From Pempheris klunzingeri (Eukaryota; Chordata; Actinopteri; Acropomatiformes; Pempheridae), in NCBI RefSeq assembly GCF_042242105.1, contig NC_092016.1, positions 12,104,501 to 12,168,500 of the forward strand: a stretch of 64,000 nt of DNA, written 5' to 3'. Made by a program: the position numbers and the translations under genes. The notes below the pieces were generated by a model, which ran no database searches, was not told where the DNA came from, and saw only the letters and a list, made by a program, of their open reading frames with translations. This document shows positions 12,528 through 24,950 of the stretch, one piece after another; the first letter of the stretch is position 1, and each line of letters starts with the position of its first letter.

Positions 12528-12811
12528 GTGACTCCGCCTATTGATCAAAGACCATCCTCCTCCCTTTTGTCTTTTCTTCAGTTTGTTAACTTCTCCAAAA
12601 GCCGCGTGGACCTCGGGCGAGCCGCTCAAACCTTTTGGCAGGCCTTCACTTCATTTCGTGGGGATTTTTTTTGGGCGCATCCGAACGGACCGAGTCCACC
12701 AGCAAAGAAGAGACTTTCCCCATCTTTTTTTTTTTTCCCTTCTTCTTCTTCTCAGAAGTTGTGTTTCATGGAGTGTTTGTGGGAATCATTCACTGTCATC
12801 ACAGCGGCGAG
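12528..12811 (+). other. Probable non-coding first exon of the C15orf39 homologue
   Basis: A GC-richer segment ends in GGCGAG|GTAAGA, a strong splice donor at 12812. It lies upstream of the acceptor CCTCAG at 16101-16106 that opens the giant coding exon. A CCAAT box (GCCAATAAAA) is near 12453. The stretch has short overlapping open frames but none resembles a protein. The 5' end is not defined, and an alternative donor (GACAG|GTAAAT) occurs at about 13438. Confidence 0.45.
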
Positions 12812-13585
12812 GTAAGAAAACGCGCTCACTGTTTAATCCTCCAAATAACCGTGGATTATTTTACAGATTGCGAAACACATGACCTGCTGTTTGATTTGGC
12901 AGGCGCACGAGTGCAACCTATCTTCTGAGAAAGCATGACAGATTGTGAAACTATTTCATGTAGCCAATGCAATGCATCGTTGTGTAAGTGTCAGAAACTG
13001 TGCTTTTAGCCCACGGTGCGGTTTTAGTTTTGCCGTGGTTTACGTCGCTTTGGCGGCCTGTATGGAAATGACTCGCACTGTGATCGAGCTCTCCCGCGAA
13101 TGTTATTTTCATATTATTTGCGTCCTGTTAATGAAAGCACACTGTTCGTGTAGACACGACAAAAAGCGCATGTGTTTTCATGTAGCACCCCCCCCCCCCC
13201 AGCACCCCCCGGGTCAGAAAAAATGCGCCTCAAAAGCTGCAACTTCCCTGCCTGTAAGAAGAAGCTGAGGAGGAACTTTTACGCAGTTTAAGTTCTGGTT
13301 TTTTTTTCTGTGTGTGGACTGAGTCACTTTTTTATTGGTTACTTTGAGAGCAATTCAAGGAACGAGGAAACGACTATTTTTTTTTTTTTAAGTTAAGTGA
13401 ACTCGCTGCCATGATCGAGCTTGTTGTGACCTGACAGGTAAATGAATTATGTGAGATGTGATTTTAAATTTTTTAAAAATGTATTTACAGTCTTCTCACC
13501 TTTATCCCACGTGGTTTTGAGGCTCTGTCTGTTTGGGCGGTTTGCTTTCGGAAGTCACACTTTAACATCACCCTTTCCCTTCAGA

Positions 13586-13620
<35 letters not shown>

Positions 13621-15799
13621 TGCGGCTTTCAGTCCGTTGGAAACAGCTCTGAGCAGTTTCCTCCAATGGTATAAACCACATTTCTCAAAGCTGCACAGGC
13701 CAGAGACAAGCCTGCGCTTCTCTGAAAGGTGTCAACAGGATGGACTGATAAACATCTGACAGGTCTTCATGTGGCCCTCCACCTTCATCACAGGGTTTGC
13801 TACATGTGTGTGTTTATTGGATCTGATGCAGCTGTTTCAGCACATACTGGCAGATGTTTTGCTCTGAATTTGGCTGCCTGTCGAAGGACAGCAGGGATGT
13901 TTTGCACTACGGAAAACTGGAAAGGTGAAACATAAAAGTAAAACGGAGAAGACTTTCCACTGGTGCGTAGAACAATGATAATTCATCCTGTTTTGCAGAT
14001 ACTTGTGTGATAGAGTTATGAATTCATCACGTGATGCGGTCAGCTTTCTTTTCCTCATACACTGAACTCACAGTTTACAAAGGGATCAGCAGATCAGTGA
14101 GTGGAGTATTTGGAGATTGGTTGTGACGGCAAATATCTGACAAAATCTATTTTAAAAACACACACCTTCCCGGTTTTCCAGACTTGACATGTGCACAGTT
14201 TTCTATAAGTTCTTCTGTTTATCGATCACAAGCTCTCAGGAACCCAACACATGGTGCGTTATCTGACACAGCGCTCCAGGGGAAGAACAGTAGAGGAAAC
14301 ATCAGAAAATACTGAGTGTACACTTCTGTGTCTTTCTTCAGAAAAGTTACAGGTGTTCTTCTAGGTGTTCCATAGAAGTATTTAGTAATTTTGGACTTTG
14401 ATTTGTTGATTAATTGCTTAGTTTAACATCAGGAAATTCTTCAGCAACTATTTTGATTATCATTTTATTAACTCGTCCAAGCATTCACTGAATCCAGCTG
14501 CTCTTGTGTTTTGTGATATTTGTCAGGCTTTGAATGGTTGGTTAAACAAAACTGTAATGAACTGATAAAATAACCCGTGCATTAACTCAAAAGGAAAATA
14601 ATTGTTCGTTGCGGCACTGTATTGGAGAAGTGTATGGAAAATGAACTATGGTGTGACTTAGGGTTTGTGGTAATGAAGCATAGAAAAGAAACCTCACAGT
14701 TCACTGTAGTGTTGGGTCTCAGGACATGGACACAAGATTAAAAGTCAGATTAAATCATAAGTTCTGGTTTGGTAAAAGTGAGAAGCTGAAGCTCTGCGAT
14801 GTGAAGGTGATGACATATACGGACATCTGAAATGAGCTGCAGCACGGCCACAATGTGATGGAAATCTGAACAAAATGAAGAAATCTGACAAAACTTGTCT
14901 TTAGTTTATTCAAACTTTTGCATGCAAGAAGATCAAATCCGATTCAGTCACACAGAATCTGTACAGGAGTCGACAAAGGGAAAACCATTAACAGTGTCTT
15001 ATATATACATTAAGGCAATGATCAAGTCTTTGTTCAAAGTACATCTCTTTAATCTGTGATTTCTGAGGCATGAGCGCTGAGTTTCACTTGTCCATCTCAG
15101 GACAATCCCCCCCCCATCCCTTTTCTGTTGAGGAAGTCCCACCTTACCCAAGGAACAACTGAAATACATGAGGCCTTTATGTGATCATGAGGAGACTGGG
15201 ATGAGTTACAGCTGACATACCGGCCTGTATAAGACACTCTAACAAAAGCACTGCAACAGGAAAAGGTTCAGCTAAAGTTTAAGAGTTCGGTAAAGGTTCT
15301 TCACAGTTGCAAGCGGTATGAAGACGCACTATAAAAGGCAAGATGTTGGTTTGCAATTACAATATTGTACAGCCCTTTGGAATCACATGAAATTAGATTT
15401 GCCACTACACATAACATGTCAAATAGGACTCAAATACAGTGTTACAGCAATTCATTGTAATGTTCACAATGGCACTGAAGTGAAGACCACTTTCAGTCAC
15501 TCATAGATATTATATTCCCGGCATAACTGGTAATGCTGGGCGGCTGCCAGGTGAGAGCTGATTTGTGTATTGCAACATGTGGCAACTTAGCTGTCTGTAG
15601 GAAAGTGTTCTCGTTCTCAGCCTTTGCCTAATATGCGTTGCATCAGCGTTAAGCTGGGAATCATCCTCCCATCTTCCTAAGATCGTAACGTCATTGCCAC
15701 TTGTTGCTTTCACCACCGTGCGTCGGCTGATGAGGGTGTATGTGATATACATGTGATGAGCCACAAGATTTGTTAAGGCTGAGAAAATGCCTCAAGCTA

Positions 15800-15975
15800 T
15801 GTTGTTGTTGGGGAGATTTTCCCTGCCACTGTTGCCTGATGCTTGCTCATGTGGGGATTCTTGAATCCTTAATTTTGAATTCTTGAATCGGTCTAGACCT
15901 GCTTTTTATGGATAGCATCTTTAGATAACAGTCGTTATGAATTGGCGCGATATAAATAAAGATTGATTGATTCTA
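15800..15975 (+). repeat. 3' end of an abundant teleost retroelement
   Basis: The stretch contains CACTGTTGCCTGATGCTTGC, then GGTCTAGACCTGCTTTTTAT, then GATAACAGTCGTTATGAATT and GGCGCGATATAAATAAAG with a GATT tail. This order is the familiar 3' end of a dispersed teleost non-LTR element, usually ending in an ATTGA-type tandem tail. It sits in C15orf39 intron 1, about 130 bases before the coding exon. Confidence 0.6.
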
Positions 15976-16148
15976 AAATGATGACTCCTCTAAGAGGGTT
16001 TATTGTTCTGCTTTGTATCCTGCTGTCCTGTCTGAGGTGAATACCTTGAACTAATCTTGCATAGGCATTGAATAATGAATGTCGGTGTCTGTTTTCATAT
16101 CCTCAGGTCTGGAGCCACATCATTGCACTCTCATAACAAAGTTACTAC

Positions 16149-19100
16149 ATGATGAGCAGCCAGCCGATGCAGACCCTCATTGACCCAGTGCATCGAAGCA
16201 AGATGCCATTATTCGACGGGACCATAGCATCCACAGGACTGCCAAAACCGCAAAACATGTCTGACTTCCGGGGTAAGCAGACGCTGCCGTACAGTGGGGC
16301 CTACTTTACATATGACCCCAGAGGACAGGACACAGCCGGATTCACTCCTTGGAGCAAGTCTAAGACCTCTCTGTTGGATGCCAGAAGTCCAGTGAGTCAC
16401 CTCTCTGGCATGGAGGGACAAAACCACCTAATTTATAGGCAAGACAGCAATTCGTCAGAGGAAGGCCATTCTCAGTCTTCCTCTCTGCATCACGCCCCAG
16501 TAAAACAGGGCTTTACTTTATACACTAAGAGTCCTGGGATCAGCAATCCTACAGCTGCTACATCAGTGGCTGTTAGAAAACAAAATACTGTAGGTGAGGA
16601 TTCATCTCCCCCACCTGAAAACTCTGTCTATTTAGCAATTCCTAAGCCAATTTATGGACATAACCCCTGCTGTAATGAACTGGGTTGTGTGATAGGGCAA
16701 CGGTACAGTGTGGATCACGGCTCTCCAAGAATACCAAACACTGTATATGAGCATGATTGGATGCAAACTGATGCTCACTACACTGAAAGACCGCCCGTCC
16801 AGAGGAAAGCACAAGATGCACTGCTCCAACAGAGAGGTTTACAGTTTGAGTCCAGTGCAGAGCCAATGAAAAGGCTGACTCTGGACACATACAGCCCAGG
16901 TAGAGCAAGGACTTTGCCTGCTGTGATTGAGCCAAACTACAGCAGTTACCCCTGCACTCCGACTCGCACACTGTTTGGTTCTTTAAGTGAGCAGAGCCAG
17001 CGTTTACAGACTTCCCCCAGAAGCTACCCTAGCTTATACCCCTCCCATCCTACATATGAGCATATGACCTCAGAGGTTTATCAGGAACATTCTCCCATGT
17101 CCAAATATGGCCAGCTAACACAGCACACGATGTTTTACTACCCCCAGGCAAATGTGGAGGTAGAAAACAGGACACAGTGTAAAGATATTGGCAGTAAGCA
17201 GAGAGAGGATGTCCCTGTTATTCTCAAACACACAATCCCAAACCCCCGGGAGCATTACATAGTGCCTCAGTTGTTTCATGGTGAAATTCCTTTGCCTTTG
17301 CCGAGCCCTGAAACATTGCCAAATCATCCCTTTATGCGGGGGTTTGACTATTCATGTTATGCAGTTCCTAGATTTCATTTAAATGCAAGCCAAATCAGAG
17401 CCCCATTAAAAAGGCAATATGCATCACCAAGCTTGCACTCCAGTCGCATAAACGTATCCCCATCCATCCAATACATGGATCACCCGATGGCCTCTGCAAA
17501 AAACCTACATAAGGAAAAACCAGCCAGCCTGCATGTTGACCAGTCAAGGACAAGCTCACCATTCCTATATGTGAACCAAACCAGTTCTCCTAGAGGGACA
17601 GGCCAACCTGGAGTCTTACCATCAAGCATACCAATGAACAGGTTTTGCCCCCCGGTCACCAGCCTGCACATAGACCGACCTGTCCTTCCCCCAAATGGCC
17701 TGAGCATGGACAGACTCCTGGATCATTCCTCCTGTGAAACCCAGGTTAAGTGCCCGAAACAGCCAAAAAGCTTTCCTGTTTCCCCTTGGCAGCCTCAGTC
17801 ACTCCATCACAGCTCAGGTCAGATCCACACAGCAAATAGTGCAAATGTCGGAAAAAGGATTTATTCCCCCGCTGTTGCACCAGGAAATAAAGACAATGAC
17901 CCTGTTTCCAGTTCAGGAACAATTCTTAAAAGGTGTCTGAAGAGAAGTTTTTCTCACTCATCTTCACCCATCAAAATAAAAGAAGAGGATAGGGATTTAT
18001 ATGAAGTGGATCTCGTTAAGAAACAACGAAAGGTGGAAATGGAAAATGAACAAATAAAAAATAAGGCGGACTCTCCGCCTATGCCGGTTATTGACAATGT
18101 GTTCAGTCTGGCACCTTACCAAGTATATCTGCAGGCCTCTGGAGTGTTATTTCCAGGCAGAGTACCGCAGAGGACTGTCCAGTCATCTGAGCACGGTGAG
18201 GACAAAACCAAGCCAGACATCAAAGAGAAAAAAGCAGATCGAGATGAAGAGCAGCCTGTTGTCTGTCTAGTTTCCAAAGAAATCTGTGCAGGTTCTCCAA
18301 CAGAGAAGCCCGTTGTGGAAATCTTTGAACCCAAAAAAATTAAAGTGGAAAAAGTTGATTTATCAGACACAGACAGCTCTCTTAGTCAGAGAGACTGCAG
18401 CAAAGTAATCAAAAAAGAGTCTGAAGAGAGTTCATCTAGCAGTGGGTCCATGTTGGTGATAAAGAAATGTGAACCTGATGAACTTGAAAGTAAACCCTCA
18501 TTAGGAGATGAAAATGAGCCTTCAGAAGAGTCCAAACCTGTTGAGGTGACTGCACAGACAAACTCATCTTCTCAGGGTGATACATGCACATTGCACGAAC
18601 AGGTGGTTGCCCTACCACCGAAATCCATTCCTCCACCTCAACCACCTGAGCACAAGATAAATTTCAAAAACATTCCTCCCCAGTGTCTGAAACTTTCCAC
18701 CTACAAAATCCTTTTCCGTGATAGAAAGCACTCTAGCCCAGTCCCACCCGAGGAGAAGCCACCCGAACAGCCGCTGACTGAATTTACTCCAAAACCAGAG
18801 CTCCAAATGCCAGTCCGCAAGCACTTCTTTGAATTGCACCACACCCTCTGCAAGCTACTATCTAAATCTGTGAAAGCCTCTTCAGAGCAGGATCTCAGAA
18901 GCTGGTTGTCTCAGTTGGAAGTGACTGAACCGGCATCTCCTTCGACCAAAGTCCAGAAAGTGTCCTGCTTGTTGGGGGTAAAAGCCAGAGAGGTGTGGCT
19001 CAATGAGGAGATGAAGTCAGCGCTCCACAAGCTCCTGGAGAGGTTGAGAGAGTACACCGCTCAGGATCGCTGTCCTTTTCCACACGTCATGCGGACCGGG

Positions 19101-22100
19101 GCGGTGTTCCTCCCCATGTTGGTGACGAAGGAGCTGCTGTTTCCGACGGTCCAGGGCGGCTTCATCGATCAGGTCCTGCAGGAGCACAAAGTGGAGCTGC
19201 GGCCCACCACGCTCTCTGAAGAAAAGATCCTCATCCAGCTTCATAAACGAGCCTGTTCGTCAAGGCTCAGGAGGCTGATGTCCCTCAAACACCTGCCAGA
19301 CATCTACGCCGATGTGTTCAACCTTTTGTATTACACCTGTGTCTGCAAACATCTGGGTGAGTGCACGTTCACTTTAGAGTTACTGAGGTAATGTAATGCA
19401 TGCGTGTAGTAAACTGAAGTGAAGAAAGGAAGGAAATGAGTTAAGCAGTTGGTGACAAACATCTTGTTTTAGTCCTTAAAACATTCCAGTGTGTTTTCTA
19501 AATGAATGTGTCTCTGGGATGGTATTAGTGGATTTTGTCTTTTTTGGTATCATCAAGCCAGACAAATTACATTTACACAATTTACACTTGTGTAAATTGG
19601 ACGCACCTACTTATTTGACCAACACTGAAGTAAACAAATGTTCATGAAGGAGACAAGAAATAAGTGAATAGTGGGCATTTATGTAAGGGGTGTGGAGACA
19701 TAAACTGGACCTTTTTTTAAAAAAAAAAAAAATATTACACAGCTGATTTTTCCTATACCTGCAGCAATTCTTCAGCATTCAGATTCCAGTTCATTTAGTC
19801 AGTTATGCATTACCCCAGGCTGCCTATGTCACTTATAGCACTCTCTGGGTCAGGTAGCCATAAACTTTTCACCTCAGTCATGAGTGGAAAGTAAGATTTA
19901 GGTGTCATTTGCTCTTGCTGTTACTAATGATGGATCATAAGACTCATTGAAATAATGCCTGATACTGTTTCAGACAGACAGACAGCAAAATGCTGGTTCC
20001 ATGTACTGAAAATCTTTTGCTGACAAGCGCTCCTCGAGATAACACCTCTGGTTTGATCATTTGACCATGTGATAGGAACAACAAAACAACAGTACTTCCT
20101 GCTTGTCCTTGCACATTTCTGGAAATCCCCATTGAGTAGACCGTGTGATTAACTGATTCTTATGGGTTTTATTTTAAAGAATCATATTGTGACTATTGGC
20201 TGTATCATGGTTTCCCCTCAGTCTCTTAGTTGTCCTATTTTGTGCATTATTGGCCCTTTTTGAAAAGTACGAATCGCAGTCAACGATAAATATTCAATAT
20301 AAAATCCATTTATTTTTTACAGAATCAACCTCATCTGATGTCCAAAAGAGAGTCCAGGTATATTTATTTTTTATGTTGTCCCTCAATCTCACTACTGTTT
20401 TTTCTGATCAGAAAGCAAGACACTTCTAACTTTCTGTAACTAATCACAAGTTGCATGATTACATTTTACTTGTTATGGGTGTGTGGAGGGAAGGGCGCTC
20501 ATCTGGGCTCTTTGTAGAAAGAGTGAACTTTCCTTCAGGATTTTTGCTATTGGACCTTAAAGATTGTGAGGCAGGGTGTTGGTTGGGGGGGGGGGCTGAG
20601 AGGAGGGAAGTGACAGTCTGCTACATGCAGAGGATTAACTGTTGCACAAGTTCACGTTTTCAGAGGCTGGTGATCGCCATCTTTCAACTGACCAGTTCCC
20701 TCAAAAACATCTGTGCTGTTTAGTCAAAGACGGAAGTGGGACTGAATCATTGGTGTTATGATAAAACAGGTCACTGTCCATATATATTCTTTATTTTTGT
20801 TATTGTTAACAAATCCCATGAAACAAACAAAACCAACCTCCTGAAGGCTCAATTTTCACAAATGTGTAGTTTCAGTTCTTAGAAAAAAGGTTCCGTATTC
20901 CCTAAAACAACTGAACACTGTAGTCTTGAGCAAATGTCACTCAAACAGGACTATTTTCAGCCGCATATTTGGTGCATTAGAGAGTATTTTTGGCTCCAGC
21001 ACGGTGCCGAATAAATTACAGTGCCCATGTTCATCTTGATAAAGGAGTATGCCACCCACTGCAGAGGTGTAGCTCATTTGTTGTTTTTAAATAGTTTTTT
21101 TGGACAACAATCTATGGCAGAGAGGAATAACCAATAGGCCTTGATAGGCTATGACTCATGCGGTATATACAACAACAAAAGATATAGAGTATCACCAGGC
21201 TTGTCCTTTAAATCACCCTTTTACTTTTTCCTTCAACGGTTATTATTTTATTTGGCACATGCATTCGCTAACTGAATTGGACTTAATAATGTCAGCAGTG
21301 AACGGAAATTCGATTAACAGTTCACATGGTTTGGGAGCACTTGACTTACTTGGTATCTGAACATTTCCCCTGTCTTACTCTTGCTCAGCTGCTGTTTTAT
21401 CCCTGACTGATAGCTTCCCTCGGAGCAGCTGACTGTTTCCCAGCCTTCGTGTTTACTCCCACGGCCTTCTATTCTATCTGTGCTGAAAGGGTGTTTCATG
21501 GTGGAAGATCATGCTGTGCAATCACCATGTCTGCTGATATTAATAGAATAGCTCTTCATTGTTCTTGTGCGCTGAGTAAGCACTATGGGAGCATTGATTT
21601 GTCAACCTGTACGGAGGTGTTGGACTTTGTGGTTGCTAGCTCGCTTTTTAGGAGCAATCTGGAAACAAAGTCAGTCATGTATTCTATTTATATTTTTTGG
21701 AGTCAGAAATCCTGAACGTCCACTTGTATGTTGCCGTTTCCCTGATCACTGAATAAATTCTAGAAACTCTCATCTTCCCTTTTTATCAGAAGCCTAATTT
21801 TTTATATATCTGGCATGTTTTCTTATTCATTTTTACCTCTCCTAATTGCTATAATCCCTGTGTTGCAGGATTAGATACGGACCATCCTGCCAACAGAGAA
21901 AAAGATGAAGATTGTGAGACGATCAGCTGCAGGACTCCTGTCTGTTCAGACATCACAGCCTCGCCAGCCTCACCCACTGAGTCATACCCACAGAGACGTT
22001 TAAAGGACCTGGAAACAAAGCGTGATTTGAACAGGAATAGAAAGAAAAGCTGGGTAAAGAGCAGTTCGAGGTGTGCGTTTCAAGACAACAGTTTGTCAGA

Positions 22101-22992
22101 TAACGGAGAGGCAGATGACACAGACAAGACTGTAAGTGGAGGCGTGCTGAGTGCATTTAGCAATACAAACTGGAGTGGCCAGCAGGCTGAGGGGACTGAG
22201 GACAGACGAAGTGACCGTGTGTTTGAGCAAACAGAGCAGGATTCGTCTTTCACGCCTCCAAGCACGACTTTGGAGAATTCGTGGACGTGTCCTTTAACCT
22301 TGGATGCGCTTTCGCCATCTCTTAGTGCCACAGAAACAGAGGAAGCCTCCAGTCCCCTGCCCGTCAGTCGGTCCTCTGGACCAGCTAAATCTCCGTCTAG
22401 ATCCAACAGCTGTTCAGGTGTGATTCTCAGACTGAGGAAGATGTTGAGCAAAGGTTTAAACAGAAAAAAGGCCCGCTACCAGGCAGTCTCTGACTCGTGG
22501 ACGTTTGCCGGTCCTGCCCGTGATGATGGGGAGGGAGAAGTGAGCGGCGAGACGGATCTTCACAGGGGGACGCCCAGTGTAACCCATAGCTGGCAGAGAA
22601 CAGGAAGCTTCCCTCACGCTTTAAGACCCCTCAGGAGCTCCTCTAAAAGCAAACACAGATCACTCTATAAGATCAAATACTGTCCCTACTTGTCTGCCTG
22701 CCACAGCGCAGAGCACAGGAGGCGCTGGGTCCTGCGCTCAGCCGTCCAGAGGGCTCGCAGGGCCATGAGGTTCTACTACCCAGACCTGGTGGGAAAGAGG
22801 ATCCGCCATTTGTATGAGGAAGATGATAAATCAGAAGTGTGGTACAGAGGAGAAGTGTTGGGTATCCACGAGGCCCACACCAACCCTCTGAAGACTATAT
22901 TTGAGGTCAAGTATGACAGTGAGCCAGAGTGGAAGTACTACTTGGAGCTGCTCATAGACTATAAAAAAGGATGGCTCAAAATTGAAGACTAG
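16149..22992 (+). CDS. C15orf39: C15orf39 homologue with a C-terminal spindlin-like Tudor domain (two coding exons)
   Basis: Coding exons 16149-19356 and 21869-22992 join in phase (HLG|GLDTD) with consensus GTGAGT and TTGCAG borders, giving 1443 residues. The first exon opens at acceptor 16106; the start is MMSSQP at 16149 or the next codon. Identity comes from blocks shared with human C15orf39: SPPMPVIDNVFSLAPY near residue 642, CPFPHVMRTGAVFLP near 975, and VLQEHKVELRPTTLSEEK followed by LPDIYADVFNLLYY up to about 1058. Most of the rest is low-complexity, rich in Ser, Pro and Gln. Three SUMO-type psi-K-x-E motifs occur (IKEE 610, IKVE 731, IKKE 754). Residues about 1371-1440 resemble a Spin/Ssty Tudor-like repeat (LVGKRIRHLYEEDD ... 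LLIDYKKGWLKIED). The function of the family is poorly known; a nuclear role is inferred. The 2.5-kb intron between the exons holds nothing recognisable. Confidence 0.9.
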
Positions 22993-23755
22993 TTTTCTCC
23001 ACACAGACATACTTCTGTGTACCAGTTTTGTGTTTTGGCACATCACTGAGCAGGTTTTTTTAAACTTGCCACTAACGGGCCAATAAGCCCTAAATATCTG
23101 TCTGGCTTCCTCAGGAATGAAGCTGGACTGGATATTTCTGTTTTTTTGTAAAGAGGTCAGGTAAACATCCTTTGTCACTTGAGTCGTGTGGACTGATTAT
23201 GGCCGATATGCAGCATCATGTAGATGTTTTTAAAGCTCTTATTATGTTTGACACACCTGTCAGTGGCTTTCCTTGTTTGACATATAGAGTGTGGTTATCT
23301 AAAATAAATTCCACATCCTTGCTTAATTTAAAAAAAAAAACTAAACAAAAAGTGTCCCTTAGGGTTGTTTTTTTTAAACTTAAATTGTAATTACGGCAAC
23401 TATGAAGTTCTGAATGTGTTGATTTTAAGTAATCATCATCCACTTTAATGGTTTAAAAAATGTTAAGTTAAACGTCAAAGAATGCCAGCCACATGTATAA
23501 AGGTTTACAGTAAGAGTGCCAGTCGTGTATGTCATTATAGCAGAGTGATTTCTACCCTGACGATTGTGGTTGGTGTTTTATTGTGTGTAACTGAAGCTGG
23601 ACAGGCGTTAATGTAGATCTGTACTAAGCTGCTCTTTTAAAAGGTTTATTAATGGCACACTGAGACGTCTTATGTCAGTGTTTTACTCACTGTAAACCCT
23701 CAGACTGTCACCTCAGATTGTATTTTACGAGTTTAGTATAATTTCCTCAGTTTTA

Positions 23756-23761
23756 AATAAA
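23756..23761 (+). promoter_or_regulatory. Probable polyadenylation signal of the C15orf39 homologue
   Basis: AATAAA about 765 bases after the stop, followed by a T-rich stretch. The 3' UTR runs tail-to-tail toward ARIH1. Confidence 0.55.
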
Positions 23762-23789
23762 GCCTTGTTATGATTCCATGTTTTGATGT

Positions 23790-24940
23790 TAAACTTATTT
23801 TTTTTTTTTTTTGAACATCAAAGCTAAGTTTCACACATTGTTAAATCTTTACCACTAATTAAGTTAATGCCTCAATCTTTCAAAATTAGCATAGTGTAAT
23901 AAAGTAATAGTTTTCCCCCCACATGTCAAGCCTCTTAAAAATGGGCAGTTAGTTTTGTCTACATTGCCCTGGTTAGATACCTGCACCAAAACTCTGAAAC
24001 CTCACATTTAAATTAGGGTTTTTTCCCCATCCTGGGGTAGAATCTTTGGCTACAAATTTCCTCTTAATCTGTCAAAATTGCTGTGAATTAGGAAACTGGA
24101 TTTGCAGTTCTGGGTTTAGCTTGTATGAGTGACCTCTGCAGCGCACACTGGTAGTCTTCTGAAGGACATGATGTAAAAACACATTGATATAGATCGTGCC
24201 GAAAGGTTCTTTTGAATAAAAATGGCTGCTGCCACAACAAAAACATTGCGTCCATTATCAAACAATCACCCATGCCAGAACGATGTTTGCAACATTTTGC
24301 ACTTTAATATTTTCTCCAAAACAGACAACTAATTTTTCCCACATCTTTACACTAATAGGAAATAAAACACTTTTGATAGCATAAAGAAAAGATATGTAGA
24401 AAAGTATTAAAAGTTTTTGGATGTCTCAATTTAATGTTAAGTAGCTGCTTCTGTTACTTCAAACATTAATGTTGAAATGTTCATGAACCACTAGCAGACA
24501 CAATGAAAACAGAGTGAGCCCTGGAGAGCATATTAGCCTTATGATCACAACTATAGCTGGAGTGTTACCTGCAAGACAGTTTAGAGAAAACAGCCCATCT
24601 TTTGCTATTATCCATTCAACTTATGTCATCATTGGTCTGTGACTTGAGACAAAATTAATTCAAAAAGAGACATCATACAAACAACCACCGGATCTTTATC
24701 ATACAATCTGCATGTAAATGTGGTGCATAAAAGCTAACATTTTTGCCTAAAATCAAAATTATTCAATCAAAGTTACCAAATTAATTCCACGCAATTCTGG
24801 AAGACAGCTCTGCAAAGGTCTGTGGTACACTACATCGCAAAATACATAGTGCAGAAATGCATCATGGATGTTTGGGTAATTAATGAGACCAAACCTACTC
24901 TAATGACTCACACAGTACTCCCAAAAATGAGATTTCTCAT
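23790..24940. other. Convergent intergenic spacer between C15orf39 and ARIH1
   Basis: AT-rich sequence with no protein-like frame or recognised repeat. It may include the distal 3' UTR of either gene. Confidence 0.5.
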
Positions 24941-24944
24941 GACA

Positions 24945-24950
24945 TTTATT
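24945..24950 (-). promoter_or_regulatory. Candidate distal ARIH1 polyadenylation signal
   Basis: TTTATT on the plus strand (AATAAA on the minus strand), about 1.75 kb after the ARIH1 stop. Nearer candidates occur at 26524-26529 and 26508-26513, so the choice of site is open. Confidence 0.3.

Noticed and set aside
12541..12928. Three overlapping open frames over the presumed C15orf39 first exon
   Set aside because: They cross a strong splice donor at 12812, contain translated poly-T, and none resembles a protein.
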